Shown one piece after another: positions 51,632 to 60,433 of a stretch of 64,000 nucleotides of DNA. Position 1 is the stretch's first letter. Every line of letters starts with the position of its first letter. Location: NCBI GenBank assembly GCA_002386525.1, contig DGIS01000022.1:378240-442239 (forward strand), written 5' to 3'. The notes beneath the pieces were generated by a model. The model had not been told where the DNA came from and did no database searches. It was given only the letters and a program-made list of their open reading frames with translations. The position numbers and the translations under genes were made by a program. This DNA comes from Sphingobacterium sp. UBA4616. GTDB taxonomy: Bacteria; Bacteroidota; Bacteroidia; Sphingobacteriales; Sphingobacteriaceae.

Positions 51632-53374
51632 ATGAAGAAGTTGCAAAATAGAAACGTGAAGAAATATACTTTAGCAGCGCTTTTGATGGGCGTGGGATTG
51701 AATTCTTTTGCACAGGAAACAGGCAAGAAGAATGATCCTGAGAAACCGGTCACTATCGATTCTTTTGATGTTGTTCGTGATTATAAACCCATTCTTGCGG
51801 ATGCTGTGAAAATTCGCCGCAGTCCGGATATGACCAATAAAAGGGAATACCAGCCCAAGTTGTCCTACAACAATATTTTGGATAAGAAATTGGATATCAA
51901 TACTGGGTTGAAACAGTTAAATGTGCAGGAGATTCCTTTTGCACAACCTTTTGAGCATAGTAGCAACTATGTCAAGTTGGGTATCGGTAACTATAACAGT
52001 ATATTGGGCGAGGCTTATTTAGCTTCTGAACAGTATGAAAATACACGATTCGGCTTATTTGCAAAGCATCTGAGCCAAAAGGGTAATATTGACGGACAGA
52101 AATTCAGTACACAAGATATTGGTATTTTTGGCCGCCGGGTGTTGGATGCGGTAACAGTAAAGGGGACGCTTGGTTACAATCGTTATGGTACAAATTTCTA
52201 TGGTCAGACCTTTGATCAATCGGGAACAACATTGTTAAATACAAGTCCAGATAAACAGACATTTACTGATATCTATTTAAATGGTGAACTATCGAGTAAT
52301 GTAGATCCCAAAAATGAACAGGCGATCAGCTACTCGGCGAAAGTTGATGGCTATTTATTTAAAGATGCCTACAAAGCCAAAGAAAACTCAATTGCATTAT
52401 CCGGTTATCTGAACAAGCGTTTAAGTGCATTTAATGTCGGTGCTAATGTGAGCGTGACGATGAACAACGTGAAAGATAGCGCTGAAGTAAAGAATCATTT
52501 GGCCGTAGTCAATCCATATATTCGTTTTAAAGGCGATAATTATAACGTTACCTTGGGGGCAAATTTAACTTCCGAATTTGGTGATAGCTCACGGTTCAAT
52601 ATTTTTCCTTCAGTAGAAGCTGATTTTGCTTTGGCACCTGAATATATCTCTTTGTTTGCCGGAATTAATGGGGGAGTAAAGCAAGCTTCTTTCCGCAGCT
52701 TTGCGAAAGAAAATCCTTATTTGGCCCCGAACGCTAAAATGATTAACTCGATCGAGAAAATGAACATTTATGCGGGATTAAAAGGGAATGCCGGAGCAAC
52801 TTTTGGTTATAAAGTAAAGGTATTCTACAAACAGATTGAGGGCCTGCCTTTATTTAAAAATAGTGCATTTGGTGATACCCAAAATGGTTATGTTCCTTGG
52901 GCCTTCGATGTCGTTTATGATGGCGTGATCAATAAGGCGAAGCATATGGGATTTGAAGGTGAAATTAATGTGCGCCTTTCACAACTGGTTAATCTAGGAG
53001 GTAGGGTGTATATCGACGATTATAATTTGAGCGATCAAGAGGAAGCTTGGGGATTGCCAAAATTCCGCATGCAGGCCAATGCGCGTTTCAATATCTCTGA
53101 TAAGCTTTTCGTAGATGCTGAACTTTCTACTCAGGGTAACACGTATGCATATATCTATGATTATAATACAGATGGCAGCCGTATTACCGACAGTGGTCAT
53201 AAGGCAACAATAGCTTCGTTCGCTGATCTTAATGCAGGCGCAGAATATCGGGTCAAAAAGCAATTTGGTATTTTCGTCAAAGCAAATAATATCTTTGGAA
53301 AAGAATACGAACGTTATATGTATTACCCACGATTGGGCTTTAATGTAATTGGTGGTCTTAATTATTCGTTTTAA
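51632..53374 (+). CDS. TonB-receptor-like outer-membrane barrel without plug
   Basis: A 580-residue outer-membrane protein. After the signal peptide (LAALLMGVGLNSFAQ) comes a short region (DSFDVVRDYKPILADAVKIR) and then from about residue 100 a beta-barrel that ends NVIGGLNYSF, the terminal strand with aromatic end used for barrel assembly. Patterns such as FVKANNIFGKEYERYMYYPR are those of TonB-dependent receptors, but a full plug domain is absent. It sits six bases after the TPR gene and before the HU/SPOR and ExbB/ExbD/TonB genes. Confidence 0.8.
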   Translation: MKKLQNRNVKKYTLAALLMGVGLNSFAQETGKKNDPEKPVTIDSFDVVRDYKPILADAVKIRRSPDMTNKREYQPKLSYNNILDKKLDINTGLKQLNVQEIPFAQPFEHSSNYVKLGIGNYNSILGEAYLASEQYENTRFGLFAKHLSQKGNIDGQKFSTQDIGIFGRRVLDAVTVKGTLGYNRYGTNFYGQTFDQSGTTLLNTSPDKQTFTDIYLNGELSSNVDPKNEQAISYSAKVDGYLFKDAYKAKENSIALSGYLNKRLSAFNVGANVSVTMNNVKDSAEVKNHLAVVNPYIRFKGDNYNVTLGANLTSEFGDSSRFNIFPSVEADFALAPEYISLFAGINGGVKQASFRSFAKENPYLAPNAKMINSIEKMNIYAGLKGNAGATFGYKVKVFYKQIEGLPLFKNSAFGDTQNGYVPWAFDVVYDGVINKAKHMGFEGEINVRLSQLVNLGGRVYIDDYNLSDQEEAWGLPKFRMQANARFNISDKLFVDAELSTQGNTYAYIYDYNTDGSRITDSGHKATIASFADLNAGAEYRVKKQFGIFVKANNIFGKEYERYMYYPRLGFNVIGGLNYSF

Positions 53375-53414
53375 CGAATTAAGATTATAAATTTGCATCT
53401 TAAAATAGTTCGCA

Positions 53415-54842
53415 ATGAATCTAGGCAAAAACATCAATAGTTTATTAAAACGTTATGCGGAAGTATACGTGCCGGGAATAGGTGTGTTCAAACGAATTCA
53501 TTCTCCGGCTCAGTTCGATAAACAGCATAATGTATTTTTGCCGCCAATCTCCTATGTCGAACTTGACTATTCTGCGCAGCATGGATTTAATATCGTTCAT
53601 TATATCCAACAACAGGAGAATTTGGGACTAAACCAGGCGCAGCAGATTTTATCGGATGCTGTTGATAGTCTGAGAGCTGACTTGGGTCAGTTTGGACAGG
53701 CTAAACTGGATGATCTTGGCCTATTGATTAGTTACGGTTCAAGCTTAGTATTCAAACCGTTGGATCTATCGGGTTTCGACTTCCAACCGGTAACCAACCT
53801 TGTTGCACCGGAGATTGAAACAGTTGTTTCTCCTTTGGAAGGCGAAGACGAGCCTGCGGAACCAGCTTTGGAAGAAGAGCCTATTGTAGAAGTCACTCAT
53901 CAAGAGGAGCTTGTTGAGGAGTCTATTCCAGATAGGCATGATGAAGATGAAACGGCGGTGGTTGAAGAAGTTAGCGAAGAGGAAGCTGAAGCGGCAGATG
54001 AACTGGAAGCGGTAAAGAGTACGGTTGTTGATGAGCCTGCGCAGGAGACCGGATTAACAAGCAATCGCACCGATGTCGAAACCGAAGGATCTCCGGTGAC
54101 GGAGGACAAAGATCAGCAGTCTGAACTTGTGAATGCACCTATGGTGGCTGATAACAGTCAATCTATTACTCCAAAAGCAGAAACAGATTCAAACAAGGAA
54201 ATCGGTGCTATAGCGACCGCTAATGCCAGCTCAACATATGCACCAAATATCTATGAAGAGGAGCCACGTAACTCAAATGCGATCTGGTATTGGATAACTG
54301 GAATTATTGTGCTGGTCATGGTTGCCGTTGCAGTGGTTTATACTAATCCTGCGTTGAAGGATTCGTTATTTGGTCCGAAAAAGCCTGTTATACAAGCGGT
54401 AGATACACTTGTTCAAGAAAAGCCAATTATAGCTGCTGATACCGTGACCAATATACAACAAGCCGATAGTTTAAAGAAAGTAGATTCATTGGCTACAACC
54501 GCTTTGAAAGATTCTGTTAAAAATACAGCAACTGTACCATCGAGTAATGGAGCGGCCAAACCGACGGCTTTGGACGCGAACCCGGTGATCAAAGAATCTA
54601 TCCCCGTGGCACAGCCAAGATATCAATTGGTTATAGGTTCCGCAAAGACAATGGCGCAAGCGGAGCAGGAGGCCAAGCGTCTGCGGGCAATGGGCTACAA
54701 AACAGCACGCGCTGTAGAGGGAAAATTTAAAAGAAATAGAAAGAAAATCATCTTAAATACCTACATGACTAAATCCGAGGCAGACCTCGCGAAGAAATCT
54801 GTAGAGAAAAAGATTGAGGGGGCTTGGGTAGAAACATTATAG
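53415..54842 (+). CDS. HU-like/SPOR-domain membrane protein
   Basis: A 475-residue protein. The first 120 residues (LGKNINSLLKRYAEVYVPGI onwards, with QAKLDDLGLLISYGSSLVFK) are an HU-like bacterial CCDC81-type domain, followed by an acidic Pro/Glu-rich linker, one helix (IWYWITGIIVLVMVAVAVVY, about residues 291-310), and a carboxy-terminal SPOR domain (YQLVIGSAKTMAQAEQEAKR then LRAMGYKTARAVEG). SPOR domains bind denuded peptidoglycan at division sites. The HU-like part would lie in the cytoplasm. It lies 40 bases after the barrel gene. Confidence 0.85.
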   Translation: MNLGKNINSLLKRYAEVYVPGIGVFKRIHSPAQFDKQHNVFLPPISYVELDYSAQHGFNIVHYIQQQENLGLNQAQQILSDAVDSLRADLGQFGQAKLDDLGLLISYGSSLVFKPLDLSGFDFQPVTNLVAPEIETVVSPLEGEDEPAEPALEEEPIVEVTHQEELVEESIPDRHDEDETAVVEEVSEEEAEAADELEAVKSTVVDEPAQETGLTSNRTDVETEGSPVTEDKDQQSELVNAPMVADNSQSITPKAETDSNKEIGAIATANASSTYAPNIYEEEPRNSNAIWYWITGIIVLVMVAVAVVYTNPALKDSLFGPKKPVIQAVDTLVQEKPIIAADTVTNIQQADSLKKVDSLATTALKDSVKNTATVPSSNGAAKPTALDANPVIKESIPVAQPRYQLVIGSAKTMAQAEQEAKRLRAMGYKTARAVEGKFKRNRKKIILNTYMTKSEADLAKKSVEKKIEGAWVETL

Positions 54843-54867
54843 AAACTATATAAAACTATTAATAATT

Positions 54868-55575
54868 ATGTCATTAGTACAGGATACAGCAACAGCTGCT
54901 GTGGATTCATTTAATCAAGCTGCGCAACAACCGTTACCTGCCGCTGCAAGTACAGAAAACATGAGTTTGATCGATATGATGATCAAAGGGGGATGGATTA
55001 TGATTCCGATCCTATTGTTGTTTTTTATTGGATTGGTTATCTTTTTCGAACGTTATTTAACCATTCGTCGTGCCGCAAAATACGATAATAGCTTAATGTC
55101 GCAGGTGAAAGCGAATGTACTGTCGGGAAATCTGGATTCTGCCTTAGCGGTGTGTCGCTCAAGTAACTCTGCATTGGGACGTATGTTGCAAAAAGGTTTA
55201 TTGCGTGTAGGTAGACCTATCAAAGATATTGAAGGTGCCATCGAAAATGTAGGTAAGCTGGAAGTTGCCAAATTGGAGAAAAATATTAATATCCTGGGTA
55301 TCATTGCCGGTATTGCTCCAATGCTGGGCTTCGTGGGTACGATTTTTGGGGTAATTAAGATTTTCCATGAGGTTGAATTAGCAGGTGGTATTGATATCGC
55401 ATCTGTGTCAGGAGGTTTATATGTGAAAATGGTGTCATCTGCATCCGGTCTTGCCGTTGGTATCTTAGCTTACTTGGGTTACCATATTTTAAATATGATG
55501 GTCGAGCGTTTAATTTTGCGTATGGAAACTGATGCAGTAGAATTTATTGATTTATTGGATGAACCAGGAAGATAA
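54868..55575 (+). CDS. exbB: ExbB/TolQ/MotA-family proton channel
   Basis: A 235-residue membrane protein, the stator channel subunit that uses the proton gradient to power TonB. Three helices: IMIPILLLFFIGLVIFF with the FERYLTIRR cytoplasmic part, IAGIAPMLGFVGTIFGVIKI, and KMVSSASGLAVGILAYLGYH. The GTIFG region is the family signature. It is followed immediately by ExbD (stop and start overlap as TAATG). Confidence 0.93.
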   Translation: MSLVQDTATAAVDSFNQAAQQPLPAAASTENMSLIDMMIKGGWIMIPILLLFFIGLVIFFERYLTIRRAAKYDNSLMSQVKANVLSGNLDSALAVCRSSNSALGRMLQKGLLRVGRPIKDIEGAIENVGKLEVAKLEKNINILGIIAGIAPMLGFVGTIFGVIKIFHEVELAGGIDIASVSGGLYVKMVSSASGLAVGILAYLGYHILNMMVERLILRMETDAVEFIDLLDEPGR

Positions 55576-55985
55576 TGAATTTACGAAGTAGAAAAAATAA
55601 ACCATCTGCAGAGGTTCATACTTCAGCGCTGAATGATATCATGTTTTTCTTGATGTTGTTCTTCCTGTTGGCCTCAGCAGTCTCTAATCCTCAGGTTGTT
55701 AAGCTCTTGTTGCCAAAGTCCAGCGCAGGAGAGCAATCTGTTGCTAAAAAGACCGTTACGGTTTCGATTACCAAAGATTTAGGTTATTTTATTGACAAAA
55801 CTCCAGTTCCTATCGAAGGGTTGGAAGCTGCAATTCAATCACAAATGGCTGCCGGCGAGGAGTTGACAATTATGCTTTACGTCGATAATACGGTTCCTAT
55901 CCAAAATGTTATTTCAGTGATGGATGTAGCCAATCGTTTAAAAGTGAAGGTCGTGTTGGCAACTGAGCCAAAAAAAGATAAGTAA
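55575..55985 (+). CDS. exbD: ExbD/TolR-family protein
   Basis: A 136-residue protein with one helix, TSALNDIMFFLMLFFLLASA, whose aspartate is the proton-carrying residue of the family, and a periplasmic domain (VTVSITKDLGYFIDKTPVPI). It is the partner of ExbB in the motor. Its start shares one base with the exbB stop, so the pair is tightly coupled. A stem-loop follows before tonB. Confidence 0.92.
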   Translation: MNLRSRKNKPSAEVHTSALNDIMFFLMLFFLLASAVSNPQVVKLLLPKSSAGEQSVAKKTVTVSITKDLGYFIDKTPVPIEGLEAAIQSQMAAGEELTIMLYVDNTVPIQNVISVMDVANRLKVKVVLATEPKKDK

Positions 55986-55987
55986 CC

Positions 55988-56016
55988 ACCATTAAACTTT
56001 TTTTTAGTTTAATGGT
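55988..56016 (+). other. Intra-operonic hairpin between exbD and tonB
   Basis: ACCATTAAACT (55988-55998) pairs with AGTTTAATGGT (56006-56016), 11 base pairs with a T-rich loop. There is no T-run after it, so it may be an mRNA stability or attenuation element and not a full terminator. Confidence 0.55.
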
Positions 56017-56043
56017 CAGCTATTAATATAGGAGATTAATGCG

Positions 56044-56871
56044 ATGAGATATCATCTTCAACATGAAGAAAATAATTTCCCCAAGGCATTGGGGATATCG
56101 ACTCTGGTCATGGCATCGTTGCTCTTGATTGGTTTTTTTGTGGTGTTTAAGGCGGAAGAACCTCCTATGATAGGTATGGGAGGACTTATTGTCAACTATG
56201 GTACTTCTCCAGAAGGTATGGGGGATGACTATATGAGTGTCGAAGAGCCATCTGTAGATCCGAATGCCAATAATGAGCGTCCTGACCGTATCGATCCTGT
56301 GGAAACGCCGACACCGACCCCAACGCAACAGGTTGCTGAGAAGGCTGTCGTCACTCAAGATCTGGAAGATGCTCCTGCGGTTACAAAGACAGAGAAGAAA
56401 GTGGTGTCAAAAGCACCAGAAACAACCAAAGAAGTAAAAGAGGTAGCACCAAAGGCGAATGCTAAAGCACTTTTTAAAGGCAATAAAAACAACGGTACTG
56501 GGGCAGGTGACGGCACAGGAACAACACCGGGTAATCAAGGTTCCAAATTAGGAGATCCCTTGGCAAGTAATTATGGCGAAGGGGGATCTGGAAACGGTAA
56601 TATGATGTTATCCATTGAAAACCGCAGCTTCACCCAAAGACCAAGTATCGACGACAATGGACAGCAGGCGGGAAAGGTCGCTGTAGAGTTCAGAGTCAAC
56701 AAGCAGGGAATTATAACCTATGCGCGTGCTGGTGTGAAGGGAACTACAATTACTGATCCTTCCCTATTGGAAAAATGTGAGCGTGCTGTTAGAGGTGCTC
56801 GGTTGAATCAATTGCCGAACGCCCCAGACTCGCAGACTGGACGGATTGTATTCAATTTTAGATTAAGATAA
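56044..56871 (+). CDS. TonB-family energy transducer
   Basis: A 275-residue TonB-type protein that carries energy from ExbB/ExbD to an outer-membrane receptor. The anchor helix is ISTLVMASLLLIGFFVVFKA at about 16-35; a proline- and charged-residue spacer follows (VETPTPTPTQQ and so on, then GNKNNGTGAGDGTG); the carboxy domain is FRVNKQGIITYARAGVKGTT to IVFNFRLR. The clustering with exbB/exbD and the plug-less barrel suggests dedicated use. It lies 11 bases before folC. Confidence 0.88.
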   Translation: MRYHLQHEENNFPKALGISTLVMASLLLIGFFVVFKAEEPPMIGMGGLIVNYGTSPEGMGDDYMSVEEPSVDPNANNERPDRIDPVETPTPTPTQQVAEKAVVTQDLEDAPAVTKTEKKVVSKAPETTKEVKEVAPKANAKALFKGNKNNGTGAGDGTGTTPGNQGSKLGDPLASNYGEGGSGNGNMMLSIENRSFTQRPSIDDNGQQAGKVAVEFRVNKQGIITYARAGVKGTTITDPSLLEKCERAVRGARLNQLPNAPDSQTGRIVFNFRLR

Positions 56872-56882
56872 AAATCATTCAC

Positions 56883-58190
56883 ATGAATGCTTATAATGAG
56901 GCAATCGAGTATCTGTATACTCGATTGCCTATGTTTACAAGGGATGGCGCCTCAGCCTTCAAAAAAGACCTTGACAATACCATCAAACTTTGCGCTGCGT
57001 TAGCTAATCCACAGCAAAAATTCAAAACATTGCATATTGCCGGAACAAATGGAAAGGGATCTACCTCCCATATGTTAGCCGCTATCTTGGCAGAAGCAGG
57101 TTATAAGACGGGCCTCTATACTTCTCCTCATTTACTGGATTTTAGAGAACGTATCCGCGTCAATGGCCAGTTATGTGACAAAGGATTTGTTGTTGATTTT
57201 GTTCATACGCATCGCGAGCTGATCGAACAAGTGGCGCCTTCTTTTTTTGAAATCACTGTAGCGATGGCTTTCGATTATTTTGAGAAAAAGAAAGTTGATA
57301 TCGCCGTTATTGAAGTTGGCCTTGGTGGACGTTTGGATAGCACCAATATTATTCACCCGCTATTGTCGGTGATTACTAATATCGGGTTTGATCATATGAA
57401 TCTCCTCGGTAATACGCTAGCGGAAATTGCAGGCGAAAAAGCAGGTATTATCAAAAGAGGTACGCCCGTGATCATTTCAGAGTATGCCGAAGAGACAGCT
57501 GCTGTATTTTTGAAAAAAGCAGCACTTGAGGAGACTCCCATACAATTTGCTTCCGACACATATCGGACAAAAATGTTGGGGGTAGATCAAGACTATCTGA
57601 CAGTGCAAACTACCGATTCTTCTGGCCATTCATCATCATATCAGCTGGATCTGAAAGGTTCTTACCAGGTGAAAAATCTTGCTGGTGTTTTGTCTGCTGT
57701 TGATGAATTGCGTAAACAGGGCTTTGAGATCAGTGATCATCACGTTCATGAAGCCTTGAAGAAAGTACAAACGACCACAGGGATCCAAGGCCGTTGGCAA
57801 CAATTGTCTAAAGAACCTTTTGTTATCTGTGATACGGGACACAACGAAGACGGAATTCATGAAGTGTTGAAAAACCTGGCGACTACAAACTATGATCAGC
57901 TTCACTTTGTCATCGGGGCGATGCGCGATAAGGACTTAACACATATGCTCCCCCATTTGCCCAAAGACGCAATTTATTATTTCTCTGCTCCGGATATGCC
58001 GCGTGCGCTGCCAGCCAGTGAATTGCGTAAAGAAGCTCTTGGATTTGGATTAAAAGGGTTGGACTTTCCGAGTGTCGCGGCCGCATTTGATGCAGCAAAA
58101 AATGCTTATCAGCAGGGCAATCTTATTTTTGTTGGTGGAAGTAATTTTGTTGTTGCGGAAGTGCTTGCTGGCCTGCCCACTGAAAAATAA
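56883..58190 (+). CDS. folC: Folylpolyglutamate/dihydrofolate synthase
   Basis: A 435-residue bifunctional enzyme that adds glutamate to dihydropteroate or folates. The ATP loop is GTNGKGSTSHMLAAIL, followed by TSPHLLDFRERIRVNG, GLGGRLDSTN, and the second domain with CDTGHNEDGI. Though the last gene of the cluster, it is not obviously functionally linked; an 11-base gap shows cotranscription with tonB. It ends at a strong bidirectional terminator. Confidence 0.95.
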   Translation: MNAYNEAIEYLYTRLPMFTRDGASAFKKDLDNTIKLCAALANPQQKFKTLHIAGTNGKGSTSHMLAAILAEAGYKTGLYTSPHLLDFRERIRVNGQLCDKGFVVDFVHTHRELIEQVAPSFFEITVAMAFDYFEKKKVDIAVIEVGLGGRLDSTNIIHPLLSVITNIGFDHMNLLGNTLAEIAGEKAGIIKRGTPVIISEYAEETAAVFLKKAALEETPIQFASDTYRTKMLGVDQDYLTVQTTDSSGHSSSYQLDLKGSYQVKNLAGVLSAVDELRKQGFEISDHHVHEALKKVQTTTGIQGRWQQLSKEPFVICDTGHNEDGIHEVLKNLATTNYDQLHFVIGAMRDKDLTHMLPHLPKDAIYYFSAPDMPRALPASELRKEALGFGLKGLDFPSVAAAFDAAKNAYQQGNLIFVGGSNFVVAEVLAGLPTEK

Positions 58191-58230
58191 GAATTGACAT
58201 TGTAGCGAATTCTATGCTTTGGAAATACAT

Positions 58231-58272
58231 AGATCACAAAAGACTTATCTATTGATAAGTCTTTTGTGATCT
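58231..58272. terminator. Bidirectional terminator between folC and ansA
   Basis: AGATCACAAAAGACTTATC (58231-58249) and GATAAGTCTTTTGTGATCT (58254-58272) are perfect 19-base inverted repeats with a four-base loop TATT. It serves the convergent folC and ansA genes. Confidence 0.85.
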
Positions 58273-58284
58273 ATTGATTTATAC

Positions 58285-59304
58285 TTAGTCATTTACAGTC
58301 AATTCACCGCGGATATCCTTTTCAATCCAATAAGCAACTTCTCTTTGATCTTTAAGTTCGCCCTGAAGATACATTAATTTGGTTACTGCAGCCTCAAATG
58401 TGAGGTCATAGCCATTGAGCACGCCGATGGATTTAAGACCTTGTGAGGTTTCATAGCGCCCCAATTCGACCGATCCAACTTTACATTGAGAAATATTGAG
58501 GATGTTTTTACCCTGCTCAATCGCTTCCTTTAGCAAATCCAGAAACCACGTGTCAGTGGTGGTATTTCCTGAACCGAATGTTTCCATCACAATTGAACGG
58601 ACATCGGAGTTTAATACCGCTTTGATTGTTTGCGCAGAGATTCCGGGGAATAGTTTCAATACTGCCACCCGATTATCCAATTTTGTATGCAAGATAAATT
58701 CTTTATTAATATTGTTCAATAAAGCATCTGTATTGTATTTGAGGTGAATGCCAGCTTCTACCAATACGGGATAATTTGGGGATCTAAAAGCCTCAAACTT
58801 GGCGGAGTTATATTTAAAAGAACGATTACCGCGGAATAATTTATTGTCGAAAAGAATACAAACTTCCTGTATAATAGACACACCATCTTGTTTTGCCGAT
58901 GCTATTTCAAGGGCGGTCATCATATTTTCTCGGGCATCCGTTCGTATTTCGCCAATAGGCAGCTGGGAGCCTGATAATATAACCGGTTTTTGGAGTCCTT
59001 CCAGCATAAAGCTCAATACCGATGCCGTAAACGCCATGGTATCGGAACCATGTAAGATTACAAAACCATCGTAATCTGCATAGTTATCCTTAATAATTTG
59101 TGCCATTTCAATCCATATTTCGGGCTTCATGTTGGATGAATCGATAATGGGTTCGAAAGAGTGCACGGTGAGTTTATAGTCTAAGCGACTTAAATCAGGG
59201 AGATTACGTTTGATCAATTCAAAGTCGAAAGGAACGAATGTTCCTGTCTCATCTTTAACCATGCCAATGGTCCCACCTGTGTAGATAATAAAGATATTAT
59301 GCAT
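58285..59304 (-). CDS. ansA: Type I L-asparaginase
   Basis: A 339-residue cytoplasmic asparaginase, hydrolysing asparagine to aspartate and ammonia. The two catalytic threonines are in IIYTGGTIGMV and in VILHGSDTMAFT; QLPIGEIRTDARENMMTALE follows the second. The carboxy domain (VRSIVMETFGSGNTTTDTWF) holds the allosteric/specificity region. It lies 12 bases after the TatD gene, and the two are cotranscribed. Confidence 0.95.
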   Translation of the reverse strand: MHNIFIIYTGGTIGMVKDETGTFVPFDFELIKRNLPDLSRLDYKLTVHSFEPIIDSSNMKPEIWIEMAQIIKDNYADYDGFVILHGSDTMAFTASVLSFMLEGLQKPVILSGSQLPIGEIRTDARENMMTALEIASAKQDGVSIIQEVCILFDNKLFRGNRSFKYNSAKFEAFRSPNYPVLVEAGIHLKYNTDALLNNINKEFILHTKLDNRVAVLKLFPGISAQTIKAVLNSDVRSIVMETFGSGNTTTDTWFLDLLKEAIEQGKNILNISQCKVGSVELGRYETSQGLKSIGVLNGYDLTFEAAVTKLMYLQGELKDQREVAYWIEKDIRGELTVND

Positions 59305-59316
59305 TGAGTGTTGAAA

Positions 59317-60084
59317 TTATATACCAAATATACGTTTTGAATTTTCTGTTGTGATTTCGGCTACCTTTTCGATGGAAATCTGGTGAAGGTCAGCTACTTT
59401 CTGTGCGATGTAGATCAAATAGCTGCTTTCATTTTCTTTACCTCGGAACGGTACGGGAGCCAAATAGGGCGCATCTGTCTCTAAGACAATGTGTTTTAAA
59501 TCGATTTCTTTGACCACCTGATCTAAGCCTGCTTTTTTAAAGGTGACGACTCCGCCAATACCCAGAGCGAAACCTAACTCGATGGCCCGATTGGCCTGTT
59601 CAAGGGATCCTGTAAAGCAGTGCAGGACGCCAAACAATTTGTCGTCGTGAAGTTCTTCCAGTAATTCGAACAATTCTGTAAAGGCTTCACGGCAGTGGAT
59701 ATCGATCGGCAGATTTAATTCCTTAGCCCATTGAACCTGCGTCCTAAAAGCATTTTTTTGAATTTCAAGCGTGCTTTTATCCCAGTAAAGATCCAGTCCG
59801 ATCTCACCTATGGCATAGACTTTGTAAGTTTCCAAGCTTTTTCGGATGATTTCTAACTCTTCTAGATAGTTTTCCTTGACATCGCAGGGATGTAATCCAA
59901 GCATGGGAAAACAGTGATCTGGATAAGCTGCTACGGTGTCAAATACGGGTTTTATGGAAGCGCTATTTACATTTGGCAAAAAAAGACGTTGGATATCATT
60001 ATCAAAGCAACGCTGAAGATTTTCTTGCAGTTTTGTCGTTCCTGCATGGTAATAAATGTGTGTATGTGTATCTGTAAGCAACAT
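59317..60084 (-). CDS. TatD-family metal-dependent DNase
   Basis: A 255-residue TatD-type nuclease of the amidohydrolase fold. The HxH metal pair is in DTHTHIYYH, the glutamate in AIGEIGLDLYWD, histidines in PIDIHCREAF and VLHCFTGS, and the aspartate in LETDAPYLAPVPFRGKENE. TatD proteins act as 3'-5' DNA/RNA exonucleases in repair or quality control. It is the first gene of the two-gene minus-strand unit with ansA. Confidence 0.93.
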   Translation of the reverse strand: MLLTDTHTHIYYHAGTTKLQENLQRCFDNDIQRLFLPNVNSASIKPVFDTVAAYPDHCFPMLGLHPCDVKENYLEELEIIRKSLETYKVYAIGEIGLDLYWDKSTLEIQKNAFRTQVQWAKELNLPIDIHCREAFTELFELLEELHDDKLFGVLHCFTGSLEQANRAIELGFALGIGGVVTFKKAGLDQVVKEIDLKHIVLETDAPYLAPVPFRGKENESSYLIYIAQKVADLHQISIEKVAEITTENSKRIFGI

Positions 60085-60433
60085 AGTTTTCTGCGTGGAC
60101 GCAGCGGTTAGGGTAAAAAGTTGTTTTTATTATTATCGAATAAAGTGGTGTGCTTAATTACCAAAATTTCAATTCGATCTCCAAAGATAACTTATTAATT
60201 AGCAAAAATGAAAAATAATAGCGGATTACTGCTGAAGGACTGGATTCCATTTTTTGCTTCTTCGAAAAAGCGATTTGTTGATGGGCAGTTACTGCTGCAT
60301 GAATGTCCTATTGTTGCATGTTATTCGCGTTGAAAAGAATGTTGAATAAAAAGAGTTAGCAGTCAAACATACCGTAAGATTTACTGTTAAACAGATAAGC
60401 GAGGCGGTTACTGTCCTATTTTTATAAGAATTA
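60085..60433. other. Divergent intergenic region before the efflux operon
   Basis: A 349-base region between the TatD gene and the TolC-type gene. It holds no ORF I believe in and no clear regulator site, hairpin or perfect promoter. Confidence 0.45.

Noticed and set aside
52994..53437. 147-codon minus-strand ORF opposite the barrel gene
   Set aside because: Antisense of a well-supported gene, cysteine- and isoleucine-rich without motif.
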